Shown in pieces: positions 1 to 7,205 of a stretch of DNA of 10,649 bases (positions within the stretch are counted from its first letter, which is position 1; each line of letters begins with the position of its first letter). The translations under genes were made by a program, and so were the position numbers. The stretch comes from Spirochaetaceae bacterium. GTDB lineage: Bacteria; Spirochaetota; Spirochaetia; SZUA-6; Fen-1364. The notes under the pieces were generated by a model that worked only from the letters and a program-made list of their open reading frames with translations, did not search any database and had not been told where the DNA came from. The DNA is taken from contig PMZS01000396.1 of NCBI GenBank assembly GCA_003170115.1, positions 1-10,649 of the forward strand, written 5' to 3'.

Positions 1-257
1 TAGAGTTTTCTTTGAAGCCGTCTGCGACAGAATGGGAAGTCGTATCCCTTATCCTCGCAAGCATGTTGTTCAATTAGCCGCGGACTTGGTCGCGGAATGA
101 TGAGCGAATCCCAAATGTGGTCATGCTCTTTGCTGTCATGGACATTTGCTCCCGAGAGTACCAGTGCCAAGGGAACACCATTCTGATCGACGATATTGTG
201 CCTTTTGGTTCCCAGCTTTCCTCTATCGGTCGGGTTTTTCCCTATTTTTTTCCCCTT
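1..257 (-). CDS. IS5-family transposase, second frame (C-terminal part, runs off left edge)
   Basis: This minus-strand frame is open from 257 to the window edge and contains the continuation of the DDE transposase. It reads 'DRGKLGTKRHNIVDQNG' followed by 'PLALVLSGANVHDSK' and then 'ACEDKGYDF', the last carrying the probable second catalytic aspartate. The catalytic glutamate would lie beyond the left edge. It lacks its own obvious start and overlaps the end of the first frame (225-257). That overlap contains an A7 run (251-245) and an A5 run where slippage could occur. Going from the first to the second frame requires a +1 (or -2) shift. Two overlapping frames are common in the IS427 branch of IS5, so this may be a normal arrangement and not damage. 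Confidence 0.75.
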
Positions 258-630
258 TCACGGGGGCTGAAACAGTTTGGCTGTCAAGAATCTGCCACCG
301 CCACGCTATTCCTTTCAGTTCGTCATACTCTTTCAGGCAGTGGATCCACATCTTTCGAAACACTCCTGCTTCAGCCCACCGCTGAAAGTACCTGTGAGTA
401 GTGCTCCCTGCGTAATACTCGCGTGGAAGCATTTTCCACTGACAGCCTGTACGCAGAACATACAGCATCCCATTCAACAGCTTGCGTGGTTCGGCAGGCG
501 GTCTTCCCTGTTTGTATTCCTTCTTCTTCGGCTTCGGAATGTAGCCCTTGACCGCTTCCCAGAACTCATCACTGACATCCCGCCATCCTGCCCTTCGCGG
601 CAGGGGGCGCCTATTCTCCTCTCTACGCAA
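223..630 (-). CDS. IS5-family transposase, first frame (N-terminal half)
   Basis: This encodes the N-terminal half of a DDE transposase that would cut and paste its own element. The DUF4096-type start typical of IS5 family members is clear: 'GWRDVSDEFWE' near residue 15, then 'PKPKKK', 'GRPP' and 'RTGCQWKMLP'. The first catalytic aspartate sits in 'ILDSQTV' around residue 115. The frame closes at a TAG (225-223) right after an A-rich stretch, while the rest of the protein is open in the neighbouring frame. No ATG is available in frame near the start. TTG at 630 is the best candidate because GAGGGG lies about seven bases upstream, and the frame is closed upstream by a stop at 661-663. Whether the two frames are joined by programmed frameshifting or this copy is mutated cannot be decided here. 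Confidence 0.8.
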   Translation of the reverse strand: MRREENRRPLPRRAGWRDVSDEFWEAVKGYIPKPKKKEYKQGRPPAEPRKLLNGMLYVLRTGCQWKMLPREYYAGSTTHRYFQRWAEAGVFRKMWIHCLKEYDELKGIAWRWQILDSQTVSAPVKGEKNREKPDR

Positions 631-700
631 TATAGTTCCCCTCTCCCAGGGGGAAGATATCTATTGCATAGAAAAAAGTCTAGTTTTTAGGGACGCACTC

Positions 701-2077
701 TTAACCCAGTCTATTGGCAAGCGATGGTTCCGTGCAGATCTGAAGCATCCGGTTAGCCATATTGGCAATGTCGAATTCGTCAACAAGAAATCCATTCACA
801 CCATCTGTTATTACATCGACGATTCCCGCATGCGCTGTTGCGACAACTGGAAGCCCCGATGCACATGCCTCGAGGACTGCCTTGGGAAGGCCTTCGCTGT
901 CGCCGGAGTCTGTAACCACCGAGTGCTGAACAAATGCGCGTGATTGCGCAAGTTTCTCGACTACCTGGGAATGCAGTGCATCTCCGGTGAACTGAACGGA
1001 GTCGCCTATGCCAAGCGCACGTGAAAGCATTCTGCAGGCATCAAAAAGCGGCCCGCCGCCCACCATGACGAGCCTGGCCTCTGGCAAAGTCCGGACTACT
1101 ATGGTAAACGCGACAATTGCAAGGTAGGGCGCTTTCTTGTTCACGAAACGTCCGACTGCAGTCAACACAGGCGGGTTCACCCCGGGGAGAACAGGCCGGA
1201 ACTGCGACAGATTCACACCGCAGGGCACGAAGCGAATCTTTCCAGGATAGCAGCCGAGAGCTTCAAGCTGATTTCTCATCGCCTTGGACACAACGACAAC
1301 GCGGCGAGCCGAGCGAAAAAGTTCGGCGTACCTTTGGCGGTGGATTTTCAGGACTTCATGATCGTACGCATCGGCTCCGTGGAAATGGACTACCAGGGGT
1401 ACCTGTGCTTTTCGACACGCGGTCACCAAGGACGCCCCTGTCTGCCCATACTCTGCCAGAACGACATCTATGCGGTTTTGCTTGAAAAATCCGGGCAGAT
1501 CGTCCACCCGATGACCATCGGATAGCCGGTCCGGAGGGGGTCCGCCGTGCAACGGGATCACATGTGCCGAAAGCCTATCGATGTGATTGCGAATAAAGGT
1601 CTCAGATGGGATACCAAGCGTCGGGACTGCGACACACACCCTCTGGCGTTCGAGCTTGCCTGGATCCCACAAATCATCCTGATCAAGAAAAGCAATCAGT
1701 TCTCCAGAAGAGGCAGCGATGCCTGCGTTTCGGGCAACTGAAATGCCAGGATGTTGTTGATGGATCAGAGTGATCCGTCCCGTGAATCCGGCCAGAACAC
1801 TGTTTGTCCCGTCAGTGGAGCCGTTCTCGACAACGATGATTTCACGGTTACGAAAGGTTTGTGACAGGGCGCTTTCAATGGCCTGCGCGACGAATCGTGC
1901 GCCCGGATGATCGAAGCGCTTCGCAGATACATAATCGGATGGCGGGGCTGCTTCGGATTCTGCCAAACTCCCAGCATAGGACTTGGAAAGATGGACCCGA
2001 AGGCGCCTACGTTGCGTGATATGGAAACATTGGAAGCGCGGGAGGGTGCATTTCAAGGTACGGAGGTCGTGGGGCAT
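701..2077 (-). pseudogene. Chimeric glycosyltransferase remnant: GT2 fragment joined in frame to a GT4 enzyme, C-terminus cut by IS
   Basis: The 458-residue frame is a composite. Residues about 59-145 are part of a family-2 (GT-A) glycosyltransferase: 'FVAQAIESALSQTF', 'EIIVVENGSTDGT', 'GISVARNAGI' and 'FLDQDDLW'. The usual N-terminal 'VSVIIPxYN' strand is missing or scrambled, and the C-terminal half of the domain is absent. From residue 146 a family-4 (GT-B) glycosyltransferase begins at its normal start ('RVCVAVPT', 'SETFIRNHIDRL') and proceeds through 'HFHGADAY', 'VPCGVNLSQF' and the E-x7-E motif 'EGLPKAVLE' (E395, E403). It stops at 'PSLANRLG', where such enzymes normally run on for some 40 further residues. 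That stop is the TAA in the TTAA at the IS edge. Residues 1-58 resemble nothing I recognise. The likely history is a deletion fusing two neighbouring transferase genes, then IS insertion. The GT4 domain might still fold, but activity is doubtful. Confidence 0.75.
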
Positions 2078-2130
2078 CGCTAAAGACCTCGCCGCACGAA
2101 CGGCAGGAATCGCCCATGGGCCATAGAGAC

Positions 2131-2505
2131 TTAGTAGTAGCCCCGCGCTGAGCTGAAGAGCGTCGCATTACTGGTAACCTTATCCGCGGCGCTGGTGAGG
2201 CTGATTGCAAAACATCACCAGAGCATGGTCCCGCTGTAGTAGAACAGGGTCTGCGGCATGCCGTCGGTGGGGAGTTTGGCCAGACCGCCGAACACGAAGC
2301 TGAAAACGATCGTCGTGAAAAAGGGATTGAGGACAAACCACAACGGCCGGAGCACGGTCTACTTGTAGACAGTGGTGAAATCCCGCTTCACGAACAGCCA
2401 GATCAGGTCTCTATAGCGTATGACCTCCCGAACATTGATGTCGAGCAGCCGTCGCTGGCGCTCGATGACCATGCCCCAGGTCTCGTTCACCTTGCTGTCA
2501 ACCAT
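2131..2505 (-). pseudogene. wzm: Wzm-type polysaccharide ABC exporter permease, N-terminal part with three in-frame stops
   Basis: Intact relatives form the membrane channel of the Wzm/Wzt ABC exporter that moves undecaprenyl-linked polysaccharide across the inner membrane. The reading starts at ATG 2505, eight bases inside the upstream cytidylyltransferase gene, and gives 'REVIRYRDLIWLFVKRDF' then 'TTVYK'. A TAG at 2361-2359 stands where the family has Gln (Y-K-Q-T-V-L-G-P-L-W). The same frame continues with 'TVLRPLWFVLNPFFTTIVF', 'GGLAKLPTDGMPQ' and 'LFYYSGTMLW', then TGA (2217-2215), 'FAISLTSAADKVTSNA', and TAA (2133-2131). Homology fades just before the third stop, so about the last two thirds of the permease are lost, and no ATPase (Wzt) follows. 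The first stop leaves a 48-residue peptide. Confidence 0.85.
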
Positions 2506-3238
2506 CTGCGGGTCCCCGCCTCCTGTAGTGCGACATGATCCGTTCGTAGTCCTCGATGTAGTCGACCTCGCCCCAGAACGCGCCGGCGATGTCGCGGGCG
2601 ATGATGGGCCGATCGGCCGCCATGGAATACAGCACGTTCTCCCACCACATCGAGTGCTGTTGTGACGAAATGAGCTGTTCCAGCCGTTCGCGGAACCGGT
2701 CCACGAAGCCGCATCCGAACGTGGCGCACCCGACGTATTCACCGGTGGTTTCTTCCAGGCTCAGGTCTTTTCCGTATTTCACCAGCCGTTCGCCTTCGCA
2801 GAAGAACTTGTAGTCCGCCTCGGCGCGGCGCGTTACGTCGTAGAACATCACCGGGTCGCGGTCCTCGGCAAGGACGATGTCCAACGCCTCTTCCGAGAGG
2901 TAGACGTCACCGTTCATGAGCAGGAATCGGCATGGTGTTCCTGCGGGATCCTCCTTCAGAACATCCCGGGCAAACCATAACGACGCGATGCTGTTCGTGA
3001 CGTCGTAGAACGGGTTGGTGCGATACTCGATGCCGCGGTCGCCGAGCAGGCCCTTGATCACCGCGCCGCGATAGCCCAGGACCATGACGATGTCGTTGAT
3101 GCCCTTGCTCCGAAGTAACGCGACGCTGTACTCGATGAGCGTGGTTTTCTCGTCCAGGGGAACGGTGCACTTCGGCTTGTCATCGATATGCCGGCTGATC
3201 CTTGTGCCGCGGCCTGCCGTGAGAAGAATTGCTTTCAT
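2498..3238 (-). CDS. pntC: LicC/PntC-type cytidylyltransferase, probable CTP:2-aminoethylphosphonate cytidylyltransferase
   Basis: This nucleotidyltransferase probably condenses CTP with a small phosphonate or phosphate alcohol-amine head group, giving CMP-AEP or CDP-choline-like donors in the cytoplasm. The 246 residues fit a single-domain enzyme of the LicC type. The sequence shows the nucleotide-binding loop 'TAGRGTRIS' with 'DDKPKC' (residues 7-24), 'NPFYDVTNSIASLW' (75-88, characteristic of choline/AEP nucleotidyltransferases), the metal-binding 'NGDVY' (D111), 'WWENVLY' (198-204) and a second metal aspartate in 'GEVDYIED' (D226). Its ATG lies in an ATGA overlap with the stop of the AEP-type transaminase gene. 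In several bacteria these two activities are adjacent or fused, which is why I favour AEP over phosphocholine as substrate. The downstream wzm frame starts within its last codons. No damage is visible. Confidence 0.82.
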   Translation of the reverse strand: MKAILLTAGRGTRISRHIDDKPKCTVPLDEKTTLIEYSVALLRSKGINDIVMVLGYRGAVIKGLLGDRGIEYRTNPFYDVTNSIASLWFARDVLKEDPAGTPCRFLLMNGDVYLSEEALDIVLAEDRDPVMFYDVTRRAEADYKFFCEGERLVKYGKDLSLEETTGEYVGCATFGCGFVDRFRERLEQLISSQQHSMWWENVLYSMAADRPIIARDIAGAFWGEVDYIEDYERIMSHYRRRGPADG

Positions 3239-4302
3239 TTCATGACCTTCCGCAGCGCCGACAGGACCCGGTCCAGGTCCTGCACGCGAATGTTGCCCAT
3301 ATGGCCGACCCTGAAGACCTTGTCGCGCAACTCGCCGCCGTTGGGTGTCACGACCAGGCCATATTCCTTCTTCAGCCGCAGGTAGATGTCGTTGGCGGAG
3401 CTGCCATTTTGCGGAGTCAACGCGGTGAGCGCGTTCGAAGGTCGTTCAGGAAAAATACGTACAGGCAGTCCATTCAGGCCTTCACGGAAGTGCTGTGCGA
3501 GGGAAGAGACCTTCCGGATGCACGCATAGGCACCGATGTGGTTCAGAGTCTCCAATCGTGAATGCAGCTGGAGGATGATCCCGACCGCGGGAGTGAAGGG
3601 GGTCTGGCCCCTCTCCATGTCTTTCAAATGCCGCTGGAGACCGAGGTAGTGGGCGCGCGGGCGAATGTCGTGGAGCCGCGCAAGAAGCCGCGGCCCGATC
3701 ACGATCATGGACAGTCCCGGCGGCAGAGCGAGGCCTTTCTGGGAGCTGACGATGAGCGCGTCGACGCCCATCTTTTCCATGTTCAGCTCATCGCAGAGAA
3801 ATGCGCTGATCCCGTCGACGACCAGGAACAAGCCGCGGCGACGGCAAAAATCTCCCAGGGCAGAAATATCGTAAAGGGCGCCGGTCGAGGTTTCGCACGC
3901 GTTGACGTAAAGCGCCTTGCAGCCCGAAATATCGCGGGACTCGAGATGATCCATGTCCAGTGCCCTGCCCGGCTCGACATGCACGGCGTCAAAAGGAATG
4001 CCGTCATCGGAGCAGATTTCGCAGAAGCGCTCCCCAAAAGAGCCGCCGCGAACAATCAGCGCCCTCTCGGATCCGCTGAGGAAGTTCACGACCGTTGCCT
4101 CCATGGCGCCGGTACCCGAGCAGGTCAGGATGGCCGTGCGGGATCCCGTGGGAGCGCCGGCAAGTGCCCGCAGGCCGTCATCGCATTCCCGGACAACGAG
4201 GGAGAACTCGTCAGTGCGGAAATAGGGAAGCTGCTTCCCACCCTGTTCGAGAGTCTCGGGGTACATCTCCACCGGCCCGACCGTGAAAAGCGTTTCCCTC
4301 AC
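3235..4302 (-). CDS. aepT: Class V aminotransferase, probable 2-aminoethylphosphonate transaminase (biosynthetic direction)
   Basis: This PLP-dependent fold-type I enzyme of 355 residues has the usual family length. Relatives interconvert phosphonoacetaldehyde and AEP; next to a cytidylyltransferase it most likely makes AEP. Visible features are the N-terminal 'TVGPVEMYPE', the cofactor-phosphate loop 'TCSGTGAMEAT' (60-70), 'VVDGISAF' with the pyridine-nitrogen aspartate D163, the Schiff-base lysine K189 in 'VSSQKGLALPPG', and the substrate-carboxylate region 'FRVGHMGN' (R331). Start is GTG at 4302, preceded by GGAG at good spacing and overlapping the stop of the upstream fusion gene by GTGA. 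Its own stop overlaps the next start by ATGA. PepM and phosphonopyruvate decarboxylase, needed to supply phosphonoacetaldehyde, are not in the window. Related class V enzymes (serine-glyoxylate or alanine-glyoxylate type) remain possible but fit the context less well. Confidence 0.82.
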   Translation of the reverse strand: MRETLFTVGPVEMYPETLEQGGKQLPYFRTDEFSLVVRECDDGLRALAGAPTGSRTAILTCSGTGAMEATVVNFLSGSERALIVRGGSFGERFCEICSDDGIPFDAVHVEPGRALDMDHLESRDISGCKALYVNACETSTGALYDISALGDFCRRRGLFLVVDGISAFLCDELNMEKMGVDALIVSSQKGLALPPGLSMIVIGPRLLARLHDIRPRAHYLGLQRHLKDMERGQTPFTPAVGIILQLHSRLETLNHIGAYACIRKVSSLAQHFREGLNGLPVRIFPERPSNALTALTPQNGSSANDIYLRLKKEYGLVVTPNGGELRDKVFRVGHMGNIRVQDLDRVLSALRKVMK

Positions 4303-7205
4303 TCCCTGCTCCAGTTCCGAGGATCAAACATGTCGTTGCGGACGATGTAATGATTGAATGCGGCCGTCCCATTCTGCAGGAAGTCCGCCCAGCTGCCTTG
4401 CAGTGGGGCAAACTCGAGGGTGCGGGGCCCCGGAGCGCCCGCCGTGGGGTCCTTGCCGGCGACAGACGGGTCGCCGAGCGCATTGAAGAGAATGGCCGCC
4501 GCATCCGCGTTGGTCATCAGGCGCTGATCGGTTCGAACAGCGCCGTGCGCCCCGAACGGCTTCACCAGGAGGAGCGCGTGAGACCGCGAAAGATCAGCGC
4601 GGGTAAAAGGGTTATCCAGTTCTGGGGGCAACCGGACTCCCGTGTCATCCGCACTGTTGCCGTGGTCTGAGACGACTATGATGAGCGTGTTGTCGAACAC
4701 ACCGCTGCTCTTCATCCAGGCGAGCCAATGATCGAGGAAATCGACGAACTTTCTCGCGCTGTAGTAGGCGCTGGTGCCGTCGATAAAACTCCTCGTACGG
4801 GGATCGGGAAAGTCATTCTCGATTATGGAGCCGTCCTTGGTGACGCCGAAGGGCTCGTGCGTAAGCTGCGTATGGATGAACTTGAAGGTGTTGCCCGTCT
4901 CCTGGAGCGAGGATAGCTGTGGGAGCAGATCGAGGTAGCCGTACGTTGCCAGGGTCTTGCGGGCGATGTATTGAAACTGGTAGGACTTCCTGAACAAGAT
5001 CCAGCTTCCCTCATCGTACACACGCGCCTTCAGGCTGAAAGGAACACAGCGAAACACGGCGAGCATGGCAAGAAGCGTATTCTTCGGGTTCTCCGTTCGC
5101 GCGGCGTCGTTCAGCTTGTGTTGTGCCCTCCAGAAGCCTGCATAGGAGGAAGACTCCAATCGCAGCGCACCGCCCGTGCCCCGCACGCCTTCCAGCGTGC
5201 CGAGGTCGACATACAGGGAATCCACAGCGGCAATGGCGTACCCCTTCTTTGCCATCCCGCCATAGAATCGTTCCGCCGCCTTCGTGAGTTTCTGATTGCC
5301 GCTGCCGGTCATCTCATTCAGCCGCCGCGGAGAAAAATCCAATCCACCATAAATTCCCGGTAGCGAGGTCGCGGTAACCGAAGAGACCGATAGCGTATTG
5401 GGGTACCATGCAAAGCCGTCCAGCTCGGCCCTGTACCGTGGATTTTCATCGAGCGCCCGCCCCATGTAGTTGCCATTGAACATGTCGGCAATGATGAAGA
5501 CGACATTCCTGCCGGCCCGGCTGAATCTTTGCGCCTCGATGCTTCCCGCCGGAATCTCCGCGGAGTCCGCGGTGCGCGGCGGCACGAGCTCCTCCGGAGG
5601 TGTCTTCAGCGCTGCAGATGCGATCTGCGCGGCGCTCGCCAGGGTGAGCACCACGAGGGCCGGTATGACGATCCGCCTGCCCCGGGTCCACAGGTACCGT
5701 CCCAGGATCGCGGCTATGGTCACGATTGCCGCGTCCAGGACAAAGTACCAGGCCGATGTCTCGTTCAGCATGAACGCCTTTTGCAGGGAGAACTCGTCGA
5801 GCACGCCATAGCGGCTGGACGAGATAAGCGCATACATAATGCCAACAACGATAATTGAAATCATCGCGCTGCCCGGGAGCCGTCGTCCCGTGCGCCCGGC
5901 AAGCAGCCCGAGACCCCCAACCGCTGCTGTGCACAGAAGGAGCAACGGCAGGTTCCTCACAATGAGCGCCGCGGTAGTGAGCCCCACGTCGCGGGGGGAA
6001 GAAAAATAGACCTGCAACGGTGAAAGGATGAACACGAAGAGGAAGAGGTAACAAGTGGAGACGAGAAAGACCCAACCACCCTTTTCCGCCTGTGATGGAG
6101 GAGGTTCCGTGCGACGGAAGCGGGCTACGATGCCCGTGGAAGCGATGCACGCGCAGGCGTCCAGCACGAGCGTCGAGAGCATTTTCATGTTCGGATTCGA
6201 CACGTAGGCATTCTGGCGGCGCGCCGCGAAAAGGAAGTAGGCGGCGACTGCGAAAACGCCCCAGGAAATGACCAGGCCGAGGACCCTGCTCCCGATCCTG
6301 GGCAGGCGAGGGCGCCTCAGATAGCCGGCAAGGGCAATGATTGAAAGCAGACCCGCGAACAGGAATGTCACCGCGATGCAGCGGGAGAACGAAGAGGCCC
6401 GGTGAATGAGCCACCAGTTCTGACTCGCCACGATGAGGGAGAAACCGGCGATGAGTCCCGGCTGCGCGAGGCTCCCATCGTAGAGTGCCCGCACCGCGGC
6501 AACCGCGCGGGTGAGAATGCCGGGCTGGGACGACGAACTGATGCCTGCGCCGTGCGGCGCCGGAAGAAAGATGTTCTTCGCCAGGGAAAAGACATTGTTC
6601 ATCGTCCAGTAGACCAGCAGGGCGGCGGGCTGGTCGTACAACAGCACGAGGAAGAGCAGGCTCATGAAGAGCAAAGGCCCATTGCCCTTCAGAGAGAAGC
6701 TGCGGGTGTATACCAGGGCCGATGCGATGTTGATCAGCGTCATCGCGATCGGTAGGACATTCACAGCTCCGAGCAGACTGTCGGGCTTCCCCAGGTCCCG
6801 CAGAAACAGGAATCCGACGCCCGAGTAACCTTCGTAGTGCCTGAGGTAGAGGTACGCGGCGAAGAAGAACGGAATCTGTACGAGGAGACCGAACGAGGCG
6901 CGAATGGCGAGCCACGGAGAATAGCCGTGCAGCCGGTGGACATTTCTCGTGAGATAGAATCGCTTCTGCCCCTGGTAGTGGGTCCGAACGCTGGCGAGCT
7001 CCGGGGCCATCTTGTTCTGCAACTCCACCTCGATGCGTCTCCAGTGCTCAGCCAGGTAGTACAGCGGCGTAGTCAGGAGGGTCACCGCGAGGCTCATAAG
7101 CAACAGCGACAGGCCGTAGTTCCCTGTGACGGCATGAAACTGCGTGAACAGGAACTTCAGGAGGAGAATAATGGGCTCGACGAACACCAGGCGGATGACG
7201 CTCAC
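4299..7205 (-). CDS. YidC/Oxa1-like membrane domain fused to a membrane sulfatase/phosphotransferase domain
   Basis: This 968-residue inner-membrane protein combines two families. Residues about 5-215 look like the YidC/Oxa1 core: 'YGLSLLLMSLAVTLLTTPL' (30-48), an amphipathic 'KMAPELASVR' arm, 'LLVQIPFFFAAYLYL' (107-121) and 'VYWTMNNVFSLAKNIFLP' (198-215). The groove arginine (R366 of E. coli YidC) aligns with threonine 42. Residues 216-530 hold about eight more predicted membrane helices. From 565 an extracytoplasmic alkaline-phosphatase-superfamily domain starts with 'NVVFIIADMF' (metal D574), a likely nucleophile Ser/Thr in 'SVTATSLPGIYGG' (609-620), 'HTQLTHEPF' (778-786) and 'VVSDHGNS' (844-851, D847/H848). 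Its role is probably transfer of a phospho- or phosphono-head group, as in LTA synthase or EptA relatives, or hydrolysis of one. GTG at 7205 overlaps the preceding stop (GTGA), with AAAGG upstream. The frame is uninterrupted. Confidence 0.8.
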   Translation of the reverse strand: MSVIRLVFVEPIILLLKFLFTQFHAVTGNYGLSLLLMSLAVTLLTTPLYYLAEHWRRIEVELQNKMAPELASVRTHYQGQKRFYLTRNVHRLHGYSPWLAIRASFGLLVQIPFFFAAYLYLRHYEGYSGVGFLFLRDLGKPDSLLGAVNVLPIAMTLINIASALVYTRSFSLKGNGPLLFMSLLFLVLLYDQPAALLVYWTMNNVFSLAKNIFLPAPHGAGISSSSQPGILTRAVAAVRALYDGSLAQPGLIAGFSLIVASQNWWLIHRASSFSRCIAVTFLFAGLLSIIALAGYLRRPRLPRIGSRVLGLVISWGVFAVAAYFLFAARRQNAYVSNPNMKMLSTLVLDACACIASTGIVARFRRTEPPPSQAEKGGWVFLVSTCYLFLFVFILSPLQVYFSSPRDVGLTTAALIVRNLPLLLLCTAAVGGLGLLAGRTGRRLPGSAMISIIVVGIMYALISSSRYGVLDEFSLQKAFMLNETSAWYFVLDAAIVTIAAILGRYLWTRGRRIVIPALVVLTLASAAQIASAALKTPPEELVPPRTADSAEIPAGSIEAQRFSRAGRNVVFIIADMFNGNYMGRALDENPRYRAELDGFAWYPNTLSVSSVTATSLPGIYGGLDFSPRRLNEMTGSGNQKLTKAAERFYGGMAKKGYAIAAVDSLYVDLGTLEGVRGTGGALRLESSSYAGFWRAQHKLNDAARTENPKNTLLAMLAVFRCVPFSLKARVYDEGSWILFRKSYQFQYIARKTLATYGYLDLLPQLSSLQETGNTFKFIHTQLTHEPFGVTKDGSIIENDFPDPRTRSFIDGTSAYYSARKFVDFLDHWLAWMKSSGVFDNTLIIVVSDHGNSADDTGVRLPPELDNPFTRADLSRSHALLLVKPFGAHGAVRTDQRLMTNADAAAILFNALGDPSVAGKDPTAGAPGPRTLEFAPLQGSWADFLQNGTAAFNHYIVRNDMFDPRNWSRE

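Larger units (their letters stand above)
1..700 (-). mobile_element. IS5-type insertion sequence, one end and most of the transposase region; continues off the left edge
   Basis: The element is recognised from a two-frame IS5-family transposase reading leftwards and a plausible terminus at 700. Read on the minus strand, the end begins GAGTGCGTCCCTAAAAAC, which looks like the outer part of a terminal inverted repeat. It is immediately preceded by TTAA (701-704), a target of the type used by the IS427 branch of the IS5 family. The other terminus and the second copy of the target duplication lie outside the window, so the inverted repeat cannot be confirmed. The insertion abuts and truncates the glycosyltransferase frame that ends at 701; the TAA stop of that frame lies within the TTAA. 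The boundary at 700 is inferred from the target motif and the loss of glycosyltransferase homology, and could be off by a few bases. Confidence 0.75.

Noticed and set aside
2359..2742. 127-codon minus-strand frame read as one protein
   Set aside because: Only its last 48 codons (from 2505) match the Wzm permease. The preceding part is a shifted reading of the cytidylyltransferase gene.
3562..4350. Long plus-strand open frame of 262 codons
   Set aside because: It is exactly antisense to the well-supported aminotransferase, has no recognisable motif, and its length is explained by the GC-rich codon bias of the opposite strand.
5446..6915. Minus-strand 489-codon frame in another register of the fusion gene
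   Set aside because: The YidC-sulfatase frame carries clear motifs over the whole stretch. The alternative is rich in Arg, His and Pro as expected for a shifted frame.
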